The translations under genes were made by a program, and so were the position numbers. Under the pieces are notes generated by a model, which was given only the letters and a program-made list of their open reading frames with translations, had not been told where the DNA came from and searched no databases. A stretch of 45,060 bases of DNA. Origin: a virus. Below are positions 20,990 through 30,593 of the stretch, piece after piece (within the stretch, counting starts at the first letter, position 1; each line of letters starts with the position of its first letter). The stretch is from IMG/VR virus record IMGVR_UViG_3300011420_000015, positions 1 to 45,060 of that record. One strand, written 5' to 3'.

Positions 20990-21279
20990 GGTTCATCATC
21001 CTTTGTGATCAGCTGGTCGCGTAGACGGTTGTTCTCATCAATAAGAAGCCTTACTTGTTTCTTGAGGCCCTCAATTGTGAATTCCTTACGCTCATTCTCA
21101 GCGATAAGCGCAAGCATTCGCTGAAGAACATTCTGTTCGTCCAGACCAGCCTCTATGCCAGCTCTAGCTGACCCCGAGCGCTCTCTTCTGTTGTTGATGA
21201 CAGCGACCAAGACCACCGCCGCAGAAGTGATCATGGTCGCAAATATGCCCACGAATGCGACCTGAACGTTTGGATCCAC
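20986..21279 (-). CDS. Membrane protein with coiled coil (97 aa)
   Basis: One N-terminal transmembrane helix (VAFVGIFATMITSAAVVLVAVI) ends in basic NNRRER, followed by a long helix with heptad character (LQRMLALIAENERKEFTIEG and LKKQVRLLIDENNRLRDQL). This is typical of lysis-cassette membrane proteins next to holins in actinobacteriophages. It may regulate the holin or act as a spanin-like partner. The GTG at 21279 has only a weak ribosome site; the gene starts 4 bases after the previous stop. Confidence 0.72.
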   Translation of the reverse strand: MDPNVQVAFVGIFATMITSAAVVLVAVINNRRERSGSARAGIEAGLDEQNVLQRMLALIAENERKEFTIEGLKKQVRLLIDENNRLRDQLITKDDEP

Positions 21280-21283
21280 GTCA

Positions 21284-21706
21284 TCACCCGCCAGACTTGT
21301 CGATTACCCTCGCCGTGAGAAGAGCGGCACAAATCATCGCCAATCCACCGTAAACGGGGATCGGTGTTGCGGCAGCTGTCTCATAACGGAGGCTGGCAAT
21401 CATGAAGGCCGCCATCCAGACAATATGCCAAGTCATCCCAAGCCATAGCCCGAGAATATTCAGCAATCTGAATGGCGCAGCCATCATGAAAGCAGAACAA
21501 CAGATTACTATCCCCCAGAGCCAGGTGTAGCCGCATGTGTAATCGACCAATACGTTATACGATGGTGCTGAGAACCGTATACGCCCCCCGGCAATGATCG
21601 CGGTTCCCAGACCGATGTGAATCATGATCATGATCATCGTGATCCACTGTCCAAGGTGCTTGTCTACCCAAACACCCTTGGCGAAGAATTTTACGCGCTT
21701 TACCAC
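21284..21706 (-). CDS. Four-span membrane protein (140 aa)
   Basis: Four hydrophobic segments are seen: WITMIMIMIHIGLGTAIIAG, TWLWGIVICCSAFMMAAPF, LLNILGLWLGMTWHIVWMAA and PVYGGLAMICAALLTARVI. It is basic at the N-terminus. It opens the lysis block right after the tail genes, so it may be a second holin-like or holin-modulating protein. The GTG at 21706 has GGAAGG seven bases upstream. The 34 bases between it and the tail gene hold no visible terminator. Confidence 0.72.
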   Translation of the reverse strand: MVKRVKFFAKGVWVDKHLGQWITMIMIMIHIGLGTAIIAGGRIRFSAPSYNVLVDYTCGYTWLWGIVICCSAFMMAAPFRLLNILGLWLGMTWHIVWMAAFMIASLRYETAAATPIPVYGGLAMICAALLTARVIDKSGG

Positions 21707-21740
21707 ATCATCGCCTTCCTATGTGTCAGGTCCTGGCGGA

Positions 21741-23024
21741 TCAGAATTCCGGGTCAGGACGAATCAACGTCGGGAAGGCACGTTCACCATCCTTATCCTG
21801 AGTGCGGACATATTCATTCACACGCATGGTGTCCATAACATCGTACTCGCCCATTACGGTCACGAGATCGCCGAGGTTGTAGTCCGATCCATACGAGTAT
21901 GGTGCGTTGGCCGAAATGGCAGAATCAAGCAGCAACTGTCGGTTGGCGTTTTTCAACGCCGTCTTGCCTTTTTGCCGCATCCATTTGGTGGAGTCGACCG
22001 CGGCAGGATCTACGTCTCCCGCGTCTAGGGTCATCCCATGACGTAGGATTCCGATGGGGGCGGGAATCGGGACGGTCGGAACACCGCTGGGACTTGTCCA
22101 ACCGTATTTGTCGTCGTTATCCCAGACATTCTCTTCACCATCAGAAGAGAGAACTCGGCAGAAGTTCCGGTAGTTCTTCCTTGAGATCAAATATGACGGA
22201 GACAAGAGATGTCCCGCGTCATATCGAAAGATGACTGGGGTGTGTGGATCCACTGAAGATGGCGTCATCGATCGGTTTCGACCGTTGTAGATCTCAAACA
22301 TGAGCTTGTGCTCATGACCAGTGATTGCTGGATGAGAAATCACACCAGCACTGTTCACCGAAACAACGGTCGAATAACTGTTCATCGGTCGACTGCACCG
22401 AATTCCAAGATCGCCCAGCTTCAACCAGTCCAGAACCGTCGGATATACCTCTCCGTCCTGCAGATACCACAGCGTCGTGGACTGAAGGTCAGAAAGGTCA
22501 TTGGGCGCGTCAGTCGAGGCTGGTTTGGACGGAACGATGTTTGCGGTGGTTACCGCAGCGAGAATGTACTCAAGACCAGAGAAAGCTGCTCCTGAGTTTC
22601 CGCCCGTGACATCGTTCAGAGAGTCCGTGTTGACGAGCTTCTCAAATATGCACACAGCGATGGCATCTTGAACCGTGTAGCTCTGGAGCATCTCATAGGG
22701 AACCTTGTAGTCCCCTCGAAACATGCGATTCTCCAAATATGTCTCGAAAGACCTACCGGTTACGGTCAGCTCCGCAACGCCAGCATCGTTCACAGCGATG
22801 CTGTGGTTTTCCACTCGCATGAGCTCTTTGCTGTCGTTGATGCCGATCAGACTTCCGTCCGGAAGCATCGTCAAGGTGTCCTCGACCACCGGCGTCTTCA
22901 GTTGAAACTCCCCGGCCTCTGTGTACCTTTCGGTCCAGATGAGAGAGGTCCAGCCTTCGATCAGATCCTCAGGAAGCCAAGTGACACCAGAGTCATCTTC
23001 CGACCCGCACAAGTAGAGGTACAT
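21741..23024 (-). CDS. Gp37-like minor tail protein (tail hub/spike)
   Basis: This 427-residue protein matches the siphovirus ReqiPepy6 Gp37-like family. It has an early hub-like region (EGWTSLIWTERYTEAGEFQL, GSLIGINDSKELMRVENHSI, VTGRSFETYLENR) and a C-terminal region (YNLGDLVTVMGEYDVMDTMR). Members act at the tail tip, like the Tal/gp27 hub. I start at the ATG at 23024, which overlaps the TGA of the Dit gene (TGATG). The longer reading would run backwards through Dit. It follows tape measure and Dit in canonical order. Confidence 0.82.
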   Translation of the reverse strand: MYLYLCGSEDDSGVTWLPEDLIEGWTSLIWTERYTEAGEFQLKTPVVEDTLTMLPDGSLIGINDSKELMRVENHSIAVNDAGVAELTVTGRSFETYLENRMFRGDYKVPYEMLQSYTVQDAIAVCIFEKLVNTDSLNDVTGGNSGAAFSGLEYILAAVTTANIVPSKPASTDAPNDLSDLQSTTLWYLQDGEVYPTVLDWLKLGDLGIRCSRPMNSYSTVVSVNSAGVISHPAITGHEHKLMFEIYNGRNRSMTPSSVDPHTPVIFRYDAGHLLSPSYLISRKNYRNFCRVLSSDGEENVWDNDDKYGWTSPSGVPTVPIPAPIGILRHGMTLDAGDVDPAAVDSTKWMRQKGKTALKNANRQLLLDSAISANAPYSYGSDYNLGDLVTVMGEYDVMDTMRVNEYVRTQDKDGERAFPTLIRPDPEF

Positions 23025-23884
23025 CAGACACCCCACCACCTGGGAACGAACTCGATGTTGTTCCAGTTGAACAGGTTGCTTGACATGGACAGAATGTTCA
23101 TGCCTCCGTACAACTGAAGCCAATCCGAATCCGAACTCAACCAGGCTAGTGCATTCTGAGCCACAGCGCCGTGGTAGATGGTAGCGTACCGATCTCCAGA
23201 AACGGTCGAGAACTCGATGTAATCTCCGTTCACGAAGTTCCAAGGAGGGGTAAACAACATGTGCTTAAGCCCCCCTTGCGTCTCGATTTCATACGTCGGG
23301 ATTCCTCCGCCACCCAAGCCAGCGAAAGTGAACTTCATCTTGAACCCAGTCGGACCATTCCCAACGTTCAGGATGTTGGGAGCGGTCTTACTCATGGTTC
23401 CAAGCGTTGGAAAGACCGGGTTGAGAGCCTCGTACCAGGGACTCAGGCACTCGATGGTGATCTGCACCTGAGGGTCCTTGCTGAATGGCACGATCTCGAA
23501 CTTGCTGACATATCCGTAGATACGACAGATTTCGGTCTCGTCGAAGGTATCCGGATCGACGTCCATAAGGATCACAGCAACTCGGTCGCCTGTGTATCCT
23601 CCCGTCAGCATTCCGTAAAGCATCTCTCTGAGATCCGAGACCGTTGTGCCCAATTCGACTGCCCAGGTTGGGTTGAGTCCGATTCGAGCGATGATCTGCT
23701 TGTTCTTGGGGACCTTGTTCTGGAAGTACCCCCCGCCATCGAGCATCTGTGCGATCGACACATCGATTTCGGGGGGCCCCAGGCCGTCAACACCCTTGCA
23801 GATGAACAAGTCATCGTGGCTGGCTCCTTGCAGAACCAGATCGGTACTTTCGAGGCCCGTAAGACGGATTTTCGTGTATTTCAT
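23024..23884 (-). CDS. Distal tail protein (Dit-like)
   Basis: This 286-residue protein has the N-terminal beta-barrel pattern of siphovirus tail component proteins (GYFQNKVPKNKQIIARIGLN and LREMLYGMLTGGYTGDRVAV) followed by EICRIYGYVSKFEIVPFSKD. A C-terminal jelly-roll-like part begins with a Gly-rich stretch. Dit forms the hexameric ring that joins the tail tube to the hub. The ATG at 23884 overlaps the tape-measure stop (ATGA), matching the usual order tape measure, Dit, hub. Confidence 0.82.
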   Translation of the reverse strand: MKYTKIRLTGLESTDLVLQGASHDDLFICKGVDGLGPPEIDVSIAQMLDGGGYFQNKVPKNKQIIARIGLNPTWAVELGTTVSDLREMLYGMLTGGYTGDRVAVILMDVDPDTFDETEICRIYGYVSKFEIVPFSKDPQVQITIECLSPWYEALNPVFPTLGTMSKTAPNILNVGNGPTGFKMKFTFAGLGGGGIPTYEIETQGGLKHMLFTPPWNFVNGDYIEFSTVSGDRYATIYHGAVAQNALAWLSSDSDWLQLYGGMNILSMSSNLFNWNNIEFVPRWWGV

Positions 23885-26800
23885 GGAATGTCTAAGGCCT
23901 CCTTCATCAGCGGAATGGAGCTCTTGGTTGCCCGGTAAACATCTACCGGGTTCAAGGGCGTGGGCGATTGCAGAATTTGTGTGTACTCAACGGTCGTGTC
24001 TCCTCCACCCTGAAGCTGAAGCTCCATGGCAGCCAGAGCAGCCCGCTGATCGGCAGATATGCCGGCAGCCTTCTCGTAAGACACCGTCGCCACCATGGGA
24101 TCGGTAGCGAGCATTGTTCCGATCTTGGTCGCATCTTTCTGGAGCTGAGTGAGATCCAGCACGGGGGCGATGGTTGGGTTCATACTCAAGACACCCAAAT
24201 CCTTCGCTTTATTCATTGTGGCTTGCATCGTCTCGAGAGACGCTATGCCCAACTTCTCCGTTGCCTTCTCTACTGCGCCTACGCCGGCATCCAGACCCTG
24301 TGTGAATCCTAGGGTCGTGAAGTCGGCAATCTCCCGGAAGACCTTCGAGGGAGACTTGACCTTCAGCGCCTTCTTGATGGCCTTGACCATGATCCGAGCG
24401 ATCTCAGTCATCTGCGCCTCTAGCGCGGGCTTGGAGTCTTCCCAGCCCTGCAGAGTTGCCTGTGCTGAAGCAATCGCAGCGTCGTAGTACAGCTGAGTGG
24501 ATGCCTGGGAGGCGAGAGTCGCAGCCGCGCCTTGAAGCGCAGCATTGGCAGCATTGAACTGCTGAACCGCCTCTCCACCACCCGTGAGCAACTGCTCCAT
24601 GAGCCTCTGGGCATCAACGCCCTCAGCCAACAGCTGTCGGTAGGACTCGTCGGACAGACCCGCCTCGCGAAGCTTCTGGAGAGTCTCCATGAACTTCTTG
24701 ACCTGAGCCGTCTTCTGGGCCACCTGTCGCATGTACGACTGGAGACTCATTCCCTGCGAAATATCGGGGCGCTGTGAGAACTGCGCCGTGGTGCTGGTAA
24801 CGAAGGAGTCGCGATCGTCCTGAGCCTTCTTCAAGGCATCCTGAGCGTCACTGATGTGTTGCATCAGATCGTCGTACTGCCTACTCAGAGCAGACAGATC
24901 CTTTCGCTCATCCTTCATTCCCTTGTTCCACTTGTCTTGCTCTTCGCGCAAGTCCTTGCGACGCTTGGTCTGCTTCTGAATCTCATCTCTGAGCTTCTCG
25001 GCTTCCTTGGTGTCGCCCTTGCCGGCCTTACGCAATTTCTCGAGCTTGTCCTTGTCGCGAGCGATGATCGTGTCGGTCTTGTCCAGTTCGGTCTGAATAC
25101 CCGCTCGAATGTTCTCGAAGGCTTCCTTGACCTGTTCTGAACCACCAATCAGACCCAATTCCTCCACGTACTGACCGATCACGTCGGTTCTACCTGAACC
25201 ACGGTCATTGTTGAACGGATTCCCAATGCTGATCTTTGGGAAGTGGAAGTTGTTCGCAGCGCTCTGGGCCGCACTGTTCAGCAACCCGAGAATCTGACCA
25301 CCGAGATCCTTGAATGGAGCCAAGATGGCGTTGACGATCGCGACGGCGATCCGAGTACCTGCGGCACGAAGCTCTCCCGCGTGGGAGTCGATCGCAGCGG
25401 CCAATCCGTTGAGGAAGTCCACCAGCGCGTCCAGACCAGCATCAGCAAGCTTAGCTTGCTGCTTGCCCATACCACGAATGAACGCGGCAGCCACATCGCC
25501 AGCTTTCTCCTGCATTTCTGGAAGCTTCTTCTCCAGACCAGACAGAAGGGCGATGATGAGATCCAAACCAGCTTCGATCATGTCGTCTTGGTTCTGACGA
25601 AGCACCTTGAGCCCCGTCTGAATCAGCTGAGTCATGAATCGACCGAACTTGGGAAGCAGCTTTATACCTGCCTCCAGGAGAGAGTCCATGAGCTTTGAGA
25701 ATGCTTCCACCAGCTCCGGAGCCTTTTCCCCAATAGCGATGACCATCTCGATGACAGCCAATGCCATTGCTTGTGCCAGCTCAGGTAGAAGCTGAATAAG
25801 CTCGATCGCAGCCTGTTTCAGGATTGCGATACCCGCGCCACCAGCGCCCGCCAAAGCAGCGAGGCCGATTCCGAACGCCAGCATTCCAGCACCCGCCAGA
25901 GCCATACCAGCTCCGAGAATGAGAATTGCGGCGGCCAGAGCCAGGATGACCGGAACCAAAGGTCCCAGAACCAACCCAGCAACTCCGAGAATGACGAAGA
26001 GGCCTGCCAGAGTGGCCAGACCCTTTCCGATCATCTCCCAAGACATTGCGCCCAGAGTCACAAGGACCGGAGCAAGAATCGCAAGAGCGCCAGCAACGAT
26101 CACCAACGCCGCAGCACCCGCAAGGGCACCAGACATCAGTGTCACGCCACCAGCAATGATCAGAAGCGAACCCGCCAGAGCAGCAGCGGCCTTAGCCATC
26201 TCCTCCCACGACATGGTCGCAAATATCTTCGCAACGGCGGCAATTCCAGTCAGAGCCGCGGCCACCAGAACGAGTCCGGCGGCTGTGATCGGCAGGCTGA
26301 TCGGCATGAGGTTCATGGCCCCAGCAATGATCAGAAGGGCTCCGGCAATTCCAACCATGCCCTTACCCATCTCGCTCCAGTTCATGGAGGCGAACAGCAT
26401 CATGGATCCTGCGATGCCTGCCAACGCGATCGACACCAGAACGAGCCCGGCAGCAGTCAGCGGAAGGGTTGCGGGCATCAGTTGCATGGCCCCTGCGATG
26501 ATCACAAGGCCACCAGCAATACCGGCAAAGCCCTTAGCCATCTCACCCCAAGACATGGTGGCAAAGACCTTCATCGCGACAGCCAAGAGGTTCAGGCTGA
26601 TTGCGAGGGGGATCATCGCCAGTCCCACCCTGAGGATCGGACCGGACGCCATGGACATCGAAGCAGCAAACCCGGATATGAAGAGAAGCAGGACGCCGAC
26701 GGCGCCCAGACCCTTCACCAATTCTTCCCAACTCAGAGAGCTGAGAATCGCGACGGCTCCCGACAGAATCAGAATTGCTCCTGCCAACAGAACCATTGCC

Positions 26801-29049
26801 GCTGCGATCGCCGGAACCTTCACCAGACCCGCAGAATTGCTGATCTTGACCAATATGCCCATGGCAACCAGAAGTTGACCGAACGCAACGCTCAAGGCCA
26901 GAAGAGCCTTGTTCAGGGCCGCAGAATCGATCAGCGAGAGCGCCACGATAGACGCTGTAATGAGCGCTACAGCGCCCGCAATCTTGAGCAAGGTGCCGGC
27001 CTGGATGTTGGCCTGCATGGCCTGCAGAGAGCCTGTGAGGGCGTCCAGAGAGCCTGTAATACTGCTTGCCAGACCCCCACCCATGCCGAAGAGGTTGAAG
27101 TTGAAGCCGCTCTTGGCAAACTTGGCGAACAGGAGCACAATCGCACCCAGAAGACCGGTGTTGATCATGTCCAGAACGGGCTCGAAGTCCCCAGTGCTCA
27201 TGGAGTTGGCAATGGCCGTACCGAGACCACCGAATATGTCGGCAATCCCTTGCACGAACGGTGCGAACAGCTCCACACCAGCACTCAGAAGATCCAGGAA
27301 ACGGTCCCAAGCGGTGGCAAGAGCATTGATCAGGCCTGCCAGCGGCGACATGCGTTCGGACACTCTTCCCAGAGCGTCAGCGGTATCGTCAAGACCACCG
27401 GAGTCTCCACCAAACAGGCTAGCGAAAGCTCCTGCCAGATCGCCGATGAGCTTGATTGGGACCGAGAGAACGGAGCTAAGCCCCGAGAAGAACTCTTCGA
27501 TGCCGTTAGTCTTCTCCAACCATTCGTTGAGCTTGACCAGCATGTCGCCGACGCTTCCGGTGAATCCAAGGATTCCTCCGGTCCCCTGTCCCATGACGCC
27601 GATCAGATCGAAGAACACCCCGAATATCCCCGAGACGATCTTGAATCCGATATCGAGGACAGCGAACAAGCCGGCGAAGGTTCGACGGATGTTGTTTCCG
27701 GTCTCCTCACCAACCTTGAATGACTCGAAGAAGTCTCGAACCTTCACGGTAAGGTTGAACAGGTCTTCTCCCGTGCTGGCCGGGAATATGTCGCGGAACG
27801 CGTCATGAATTGGCTCGATCACCGACATGAGGGAAGCCCATGCGTTCTTGATCGCATCGATGGCGACCGTGCGGCCACCCATCTTCCCCCAATCCGCGAG
27901 AACCTTGTTACGCGCGTTGGCGTTGGTCTTGATGATTCCACCGATGAACTCGGAAAGCTGAGTCATCGTCGTGCGGGCTTCTTCGAAGTCGCCAAATATG
28001 CGCATAAAGGTCAAGGACCAACCCGAACCAATCGTCTCCTTGGCAACATCGAACACCTGCTTGATCGTCTTGACCTTCGTGGCAGCATCCTGCGCGGTCG
28101 TAGCCGTCAGCTGGATCGCCTTGATCTGCTCCTTGTTGAAGCCCTGTGCTGCCAGCTCCGCGTCCGTAAGGTCGCCAGTGAACTGAGCGAGCGTATTGGT
28201 CAGAACGTCAGAGGTAAGCCACTTCTCTCCACCGATGGCAGAAATAGAGTCGCGGAAGGACGCACCGTTGATGGTCATCTTCCCGGTCTCTTCGTCGATC
28301 TTGATGGCAGATTCCTCGATCGTTCCCATGGCCTGGGCCGTCTGAGCAAGCGCCCTCTGGAACGTGGAGCCACCCATACCTGCATTGACGACTGAGTTCC
28401 AGTCCTGCAGGCTTACCCGGCCGGCGGCGATCGCCTGGCTGAGCTGGTACATCGCGGTGGAGGCCTGCTCTGAGCTGGAACCCGACAGAGCCGCGAGGTT
28501 CGCGATACCCTTGATCGAGTCAACCGAGCCCTGCAGGTCAACGCCAGCTGCGGTGAACGTACCGATGTTCTTGGCCATCTCACCGAAGTTGAAGATGGTC
28601 TTATCGGAGTAGTTGTTCAGCTGCTGAAGCGCATCGTTGACATCATCCAGAGTGGTGCCCTGCACCTGGGTATTGGCCAACACCGTCTGAATGGCAGTCA
28701 GATTTGTGCTGTACTCGTTGAATCCCGTGAGAACCTGATCCAAGGACAGCGACTTGACAATGCTTCCGCCGGCCGTAACGGCTCGCGTAGCAATTGTGGC
28801 CAGAGCAGTGATGGCGATCGTAGACATGGCAAGCCACGACTTCGACACTCCACTGAGGGCAGACTCGATCGGGTTCAGATTGAATCCACGCAGATTGTTC
28901 TGAATGTTGTCGAGGCCCTTGGCCGACATGCCCTTGTTCAGGGCGTTCTCGAGCCGGGTGAGAGAAGCAAGCGACTGCGTGACGCCTTTCTCGAACTGGG
29001 TGTTCTCCATCTTCATCGCTACAATGCGATCTTCAATGCTTGAAGTCAT
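23881..29049 (-). CDS. Tape measure protein (1722 aa)
   Basis: It is the longest gene in the window and stands at the canonical site before Dit. The N-terminal 450 residues carry the phage tape-measure domain (GMSAKGLDNIQNNLRG, AQTAQAMGTIEESAIKI, IDEETGKMTINGASFRDSIS). Residues about 640-1110 are very hydrophobic, with five related units each starting S/N-W-x-E/M-x-x-K and ending in IIAG-like helices. A charged coiled coil follows at about 1330-1430, and the end is amphipathic. It sets tail length and probably reaches the host membrane at injection. ATG at 29049 overlaps the previous stop. Confidence 0.93.
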   Translation of the reverse strand: MTSSIEDRIVAMKMENTQFEKGVTQSLASLTRLENALNKGMSAKGLDNIQNNLRGFNLNPIESALSGVSKSWLAMSTIAITALATIATRAVTAGGSIVKSLSLDQVLTGFNEYSTNLTAIQTVLANTQVQGTTLDDVNDALQQLNNYSDKTIFNFGEMAKNIGTFTAAGVDLQGSVDSIKGIANLAALSGSSSEQASTAMYQLSQAIAAGRVSLQDWNSVVNAGMGGSTFQRALAQTAQAMGTIEESAIKIDEETGKMTINGASFRDSISAIGGEKWLTSDVLTNTLAQFTGDLTDAELAAQGFNKEQIKAIQLTATTAQDAATKVKTIKQVFDVAKETIGSGWSLTFMRIFGDFEEARTTMTQLSEFIGGIIKTNANARNKVLADWGKMGGRTVAIDAIKNAWASLMSVIEPIHDAFRDIFPASTGEDLFNLTVKVRDFFESFKVGEETGNNIRRTFAGLFAVLDIGFKIVSGIFGVFFDLIGVMGQGTGGILGFTGSVGDMLVKLNEWLEKTNGIEEFFSGLSSVLSVPIKLIGDLAGAFASLFGGDSGGLDDTADALGRVSERMSPLAGLINALATAWDRFLDLLSAGVELFAPFVQGIADIFGGLGTAIANSMSTGDFEPVLDMINTGLLGAIVLLFAKFAKSGFNFNLFGMGGGLASSITGSLDALTGSLQAMQANIQAGTLLKIAGAVALITASIVALSLIDSAALNKALLALSVAFGQLLVAMGILVKISNSAGLVKVPAIAAAMVLLAGAILILSGAVAILSSLSWEELVKGLGAVGVLLLFISGFAASMSMASGPILRVGLAMIPLAISLNLLAVAMKVFATMSWGEMAKGFAGIAGGLVIIAGAMQLMPATLPLTAAGLVLVSIALAGIAGSMMLFASMNWSEMGKGMVGIAGALLIIAGAMNLMPISLPITAAGLVLVAAALTGIAAVAKIFATMSWEEMAKAAAALAGSLLIIAGGVTLMSGALAGAAALVIVAGALAILAPVLVTLGAMSWEMIGKGLATLAGLFVILGVAGLVLGPLVPVILALAAAILILGAGMALAGAGMLAFGIGLAALAGAGGAGIAILKQAAIELIQLLPELAQAMALAVIEMVIAIGEKAPELVEAFSKLMDSLLEAGIKLLPKFGRFMTQLIQTGLKVLRQNQDDMIEAGLDLIIALLSGLEKKLPEMQEKAGDVAAAFIRGMGKQQAKLADAGLDALVDFLNGLAAAIDSHAGELRAAGTRIAVAIVNAILAPFKDLGGQILGLLNSAAQSAANNFHFPKISIGNPFNNDRGSGRTDVIGQYVEELGLIGGSEQVKEAFENIRAGIQTELDKTDTIIARDKDKLEKLRKAGKGDTKEAEKLRDEIQKQTKRRKDLREEQDKWNKGMKDERKDLSALSRQYDDLMQHISDAQDALKKAQDDRDSFVTSTTAQFSQRPDISQGMSLQSYMRQVAQKTAQVKKFMETLQKLREAGLSDESYRQLLAEGVDAQRLMEQLLTGGGEAVQQFNAANAALQGAAATLASQASTQLYYDAAIASAQATLQGWEDSKPALEAQMTEIARIMVKAIKKALKVKSPSKVFREIADFTTLGFTQGLDAGVGAVEKATEKLGIASLETMQATMNKAKDLGVLSMNPTIAPVLDLTQLQKDATKIGTMLATDPMVATVSYEKAAGISADQRAALAAMELQLQGGGDTTVEYTQILQSPTPLNPVDVYRATKSSIPLMKEALDIP

Positions 29050-29426
29050 GCGCTTCTCACCACCTTCATCAGCTCGGCATCGATCTGGTCAAATATGGGA
29101 CGGATAGCGGGGTTGATGAAGTCTCTACCCTGCACGTAGCCTCCTGTTCCGGTTCCGTGTCCGTATTGAAGCAGGACTGCAACTGGTCGGCCGTCCACAA
29201 CGTGACGGTTTTTCCAAATTATGGACACAAGACCGGGTTTTACCTCGATTTCGTAATACCAAGAGCTCGCGGTCTCACTGGTTTCTACGGGGGTCGCTGC
29301 CGAAAGAGCATTGACCCCCGCTTGCCCATACCTAGCAAATATGCCCGCGTAGTTCAGACGCTGCATCTTATGCAGCCACGTCAGCGTCCTTTTGTAGGAG
29401 CCGCTGGACTTTACGGTGATGGCCAC
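29046..29426 (-). CDS. HK97 gp10-like neck/tail protein
   Basis: This 126-residue protein has RYGQAGVNALSAATPVETSE, a segment with SSWYYEIEVKPGLVSIIW, and VLLQYGHGTGTGGYVQGRDF, with the GR/RDF end typical of HK97 gp10-like head-tail proteins. These help join head and tail. Here it lies directly before the tape measure, away from the other neck genes at 33.5-34.1 kb. The GTG at 29426 has AAGGAGGAGCC upstream. Confidence 0.72.
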   Translation of the reverse strand: MAITVKSSGSYKRTLTWLHKMQRLNYAGIFARYGQAGVNALSAATPVETSETASSWYYEIEVKPGLVSIIWKNRHVVDGRPVAVLLQYGHGTGTGGYVQGRDFINPAIRPIFDQIDAELMKVVRSA

Positions 29427-29438
29427 GGCTCCTCCTTA

Positions 29439-30584
29439 TCAATCGACTGGCCAGCGGAGAAGATCTAGGAATATGAATCCGTTGGTATTGATGCCCGCGG
29501 TTGGAAAGAACAGATTGCCTGACGTTGGGATATCCACACGAACCAAGGTTCCAGAGTTGTCAACCCATTTGCTCTTTATGCCGGCCGTTGGACGGAATCG
29601 TGCAGCAACGTTGAAAAGCGTGGCTGCTGCAACCAGATTGGCTCCAGTTCGTTGAATCAGTCCATCAAGTTCAACCCATTTGTCTTCTAGCTTGATCCTG
29701 GGTGTTACAAATCCAGCGCCATACGCTGCCCATCCGGTAATGGGAAGCAGAGGCATCCATCCCGTGTTTTCCTTCTTCATGATCAACACTCGATCGATCA
29801 CAATGTTGGATGAGTTCCCAGCTGCCTGAAGAACCTTGAGATGTACTCGAGCCCTGGGTTTGGCGTTTGCTGGATAGAAAGTGAAGTAGTAGTCTGTCCA
29901 CGTCGTTGATAACGTGTACGCACTTTGAATCGCTGCGGTAGCAACGACACCACTTTCTAAAATCCCCGGAGGACCAGACATGTCGTTCTGAAGAATTTCT
30001 CCACTCATGGTGGCGCCTGCCGCTGCGGCAGTCAGTTTGGCACGGACAATCATCGTGACGGGTTCGCCGCCATAAACTATGTTCTCGTCCTTCTCATACA
30101 GGCTTTGTGTGGAAGAAGCAGAAAGTGCAACCTTCAAAGCCTGTTTTCCCGTTTCAAATTCTCCCGCAGTGGTGGTTAAAGAAACCGTACTAGTTCCAGA
30201 CTTCCAGAAAGTCTCCCAGGCCACCCCGAACGAATCGCTTGTGAAGTATGGATCTGTCTGATACCACGCATCCACGTCAATTCCCGTAAGAGGAACCCAC
30301 AGAGACGTATTCATCGAGGGCACCTTGTTGGTGCTGCTTCCCGTGGCACGCCACATTCGTCCTTGGTAGCCGACGATGTCATTCGTGACGTAGGGGACAC
30401 CAGATCCCCAATTCACTCCGGCAACGGGAGTAATCCCGATTGGACCACGAACATCTCCGGCATTTATCGGAGTACCACCTCTAGTGGTGAGAATCAGGTC
30501 ATCGCCAACGACTTCGCCATCGACAATGCTCTCATCGAACACCTCTTCGGTGTGTTCTGCTGTGTATCCGTTGACTGTGGCCAC
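29439..30584 (-). CDS. Minor tail / receptor-binding-like protein
   Basis: The 381-residue product opens with an attachment segment common in actinobacteriophage minor tail proteins (EEVFDESIVDGEVVGDDLIL). A short SH3- or collagen-like linker follows (GVPYVTNDIVGYQGRMWRA). A jelly-roll carbohydrate-binding-like domain covers about 140-275. The C-terminal domain has WVELDGLIQRTGANL and a repeated FRPTAGI/FFPTAGI unit typical of baseplate tips. It probably contacts surface polysaccharide. Its place before the tape measure is unusual. The GTG at 30584 has GAGGT three bases upstream. Confidence 0.72.
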   Translation of the reverse strand: MATVNGYTAEHTEEVFDESIVDGEVVGDDLILTTRGGTPINAGDVRGPIGITPVAGVNWGSGVPYVTNDIVGYQGRMWRATGSSTNKVPSMNTSLWVPLTGIDVDAWYQTDPYFTSDSFGVAWETFWKSGTSTVSLTTTAGEFETGKQALKVALSASSTQSLYEKDENIVYGGEPVTMIVRAKLTAAAAGATMSGEILQNDMSGPPGILESGVVATAAIQSAYTLSTTWTDYYFTFYPANAKPRARVHLKVLQAAGNSSNIVIDRVLIMKKENTGWMPLLPITGWAAYGAGFVTPRIKLEDKWVELDGLIQRTGANLVAAATLFNVAARFRPTAGIKSKWVDNSGTLVRVDIPTSGNLFFPTAGINTNGFIFLDLLRWPVD

Positions 30585-30593
30585 GACACCTCT

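Noticed and set aside
21741-23243. 500-codon reading of the Gp37-like gene
   Set aside because: The first 73 codons lie inside the Dit gene; the ATG at 23024 with the TGATG overlap is the sensible start.
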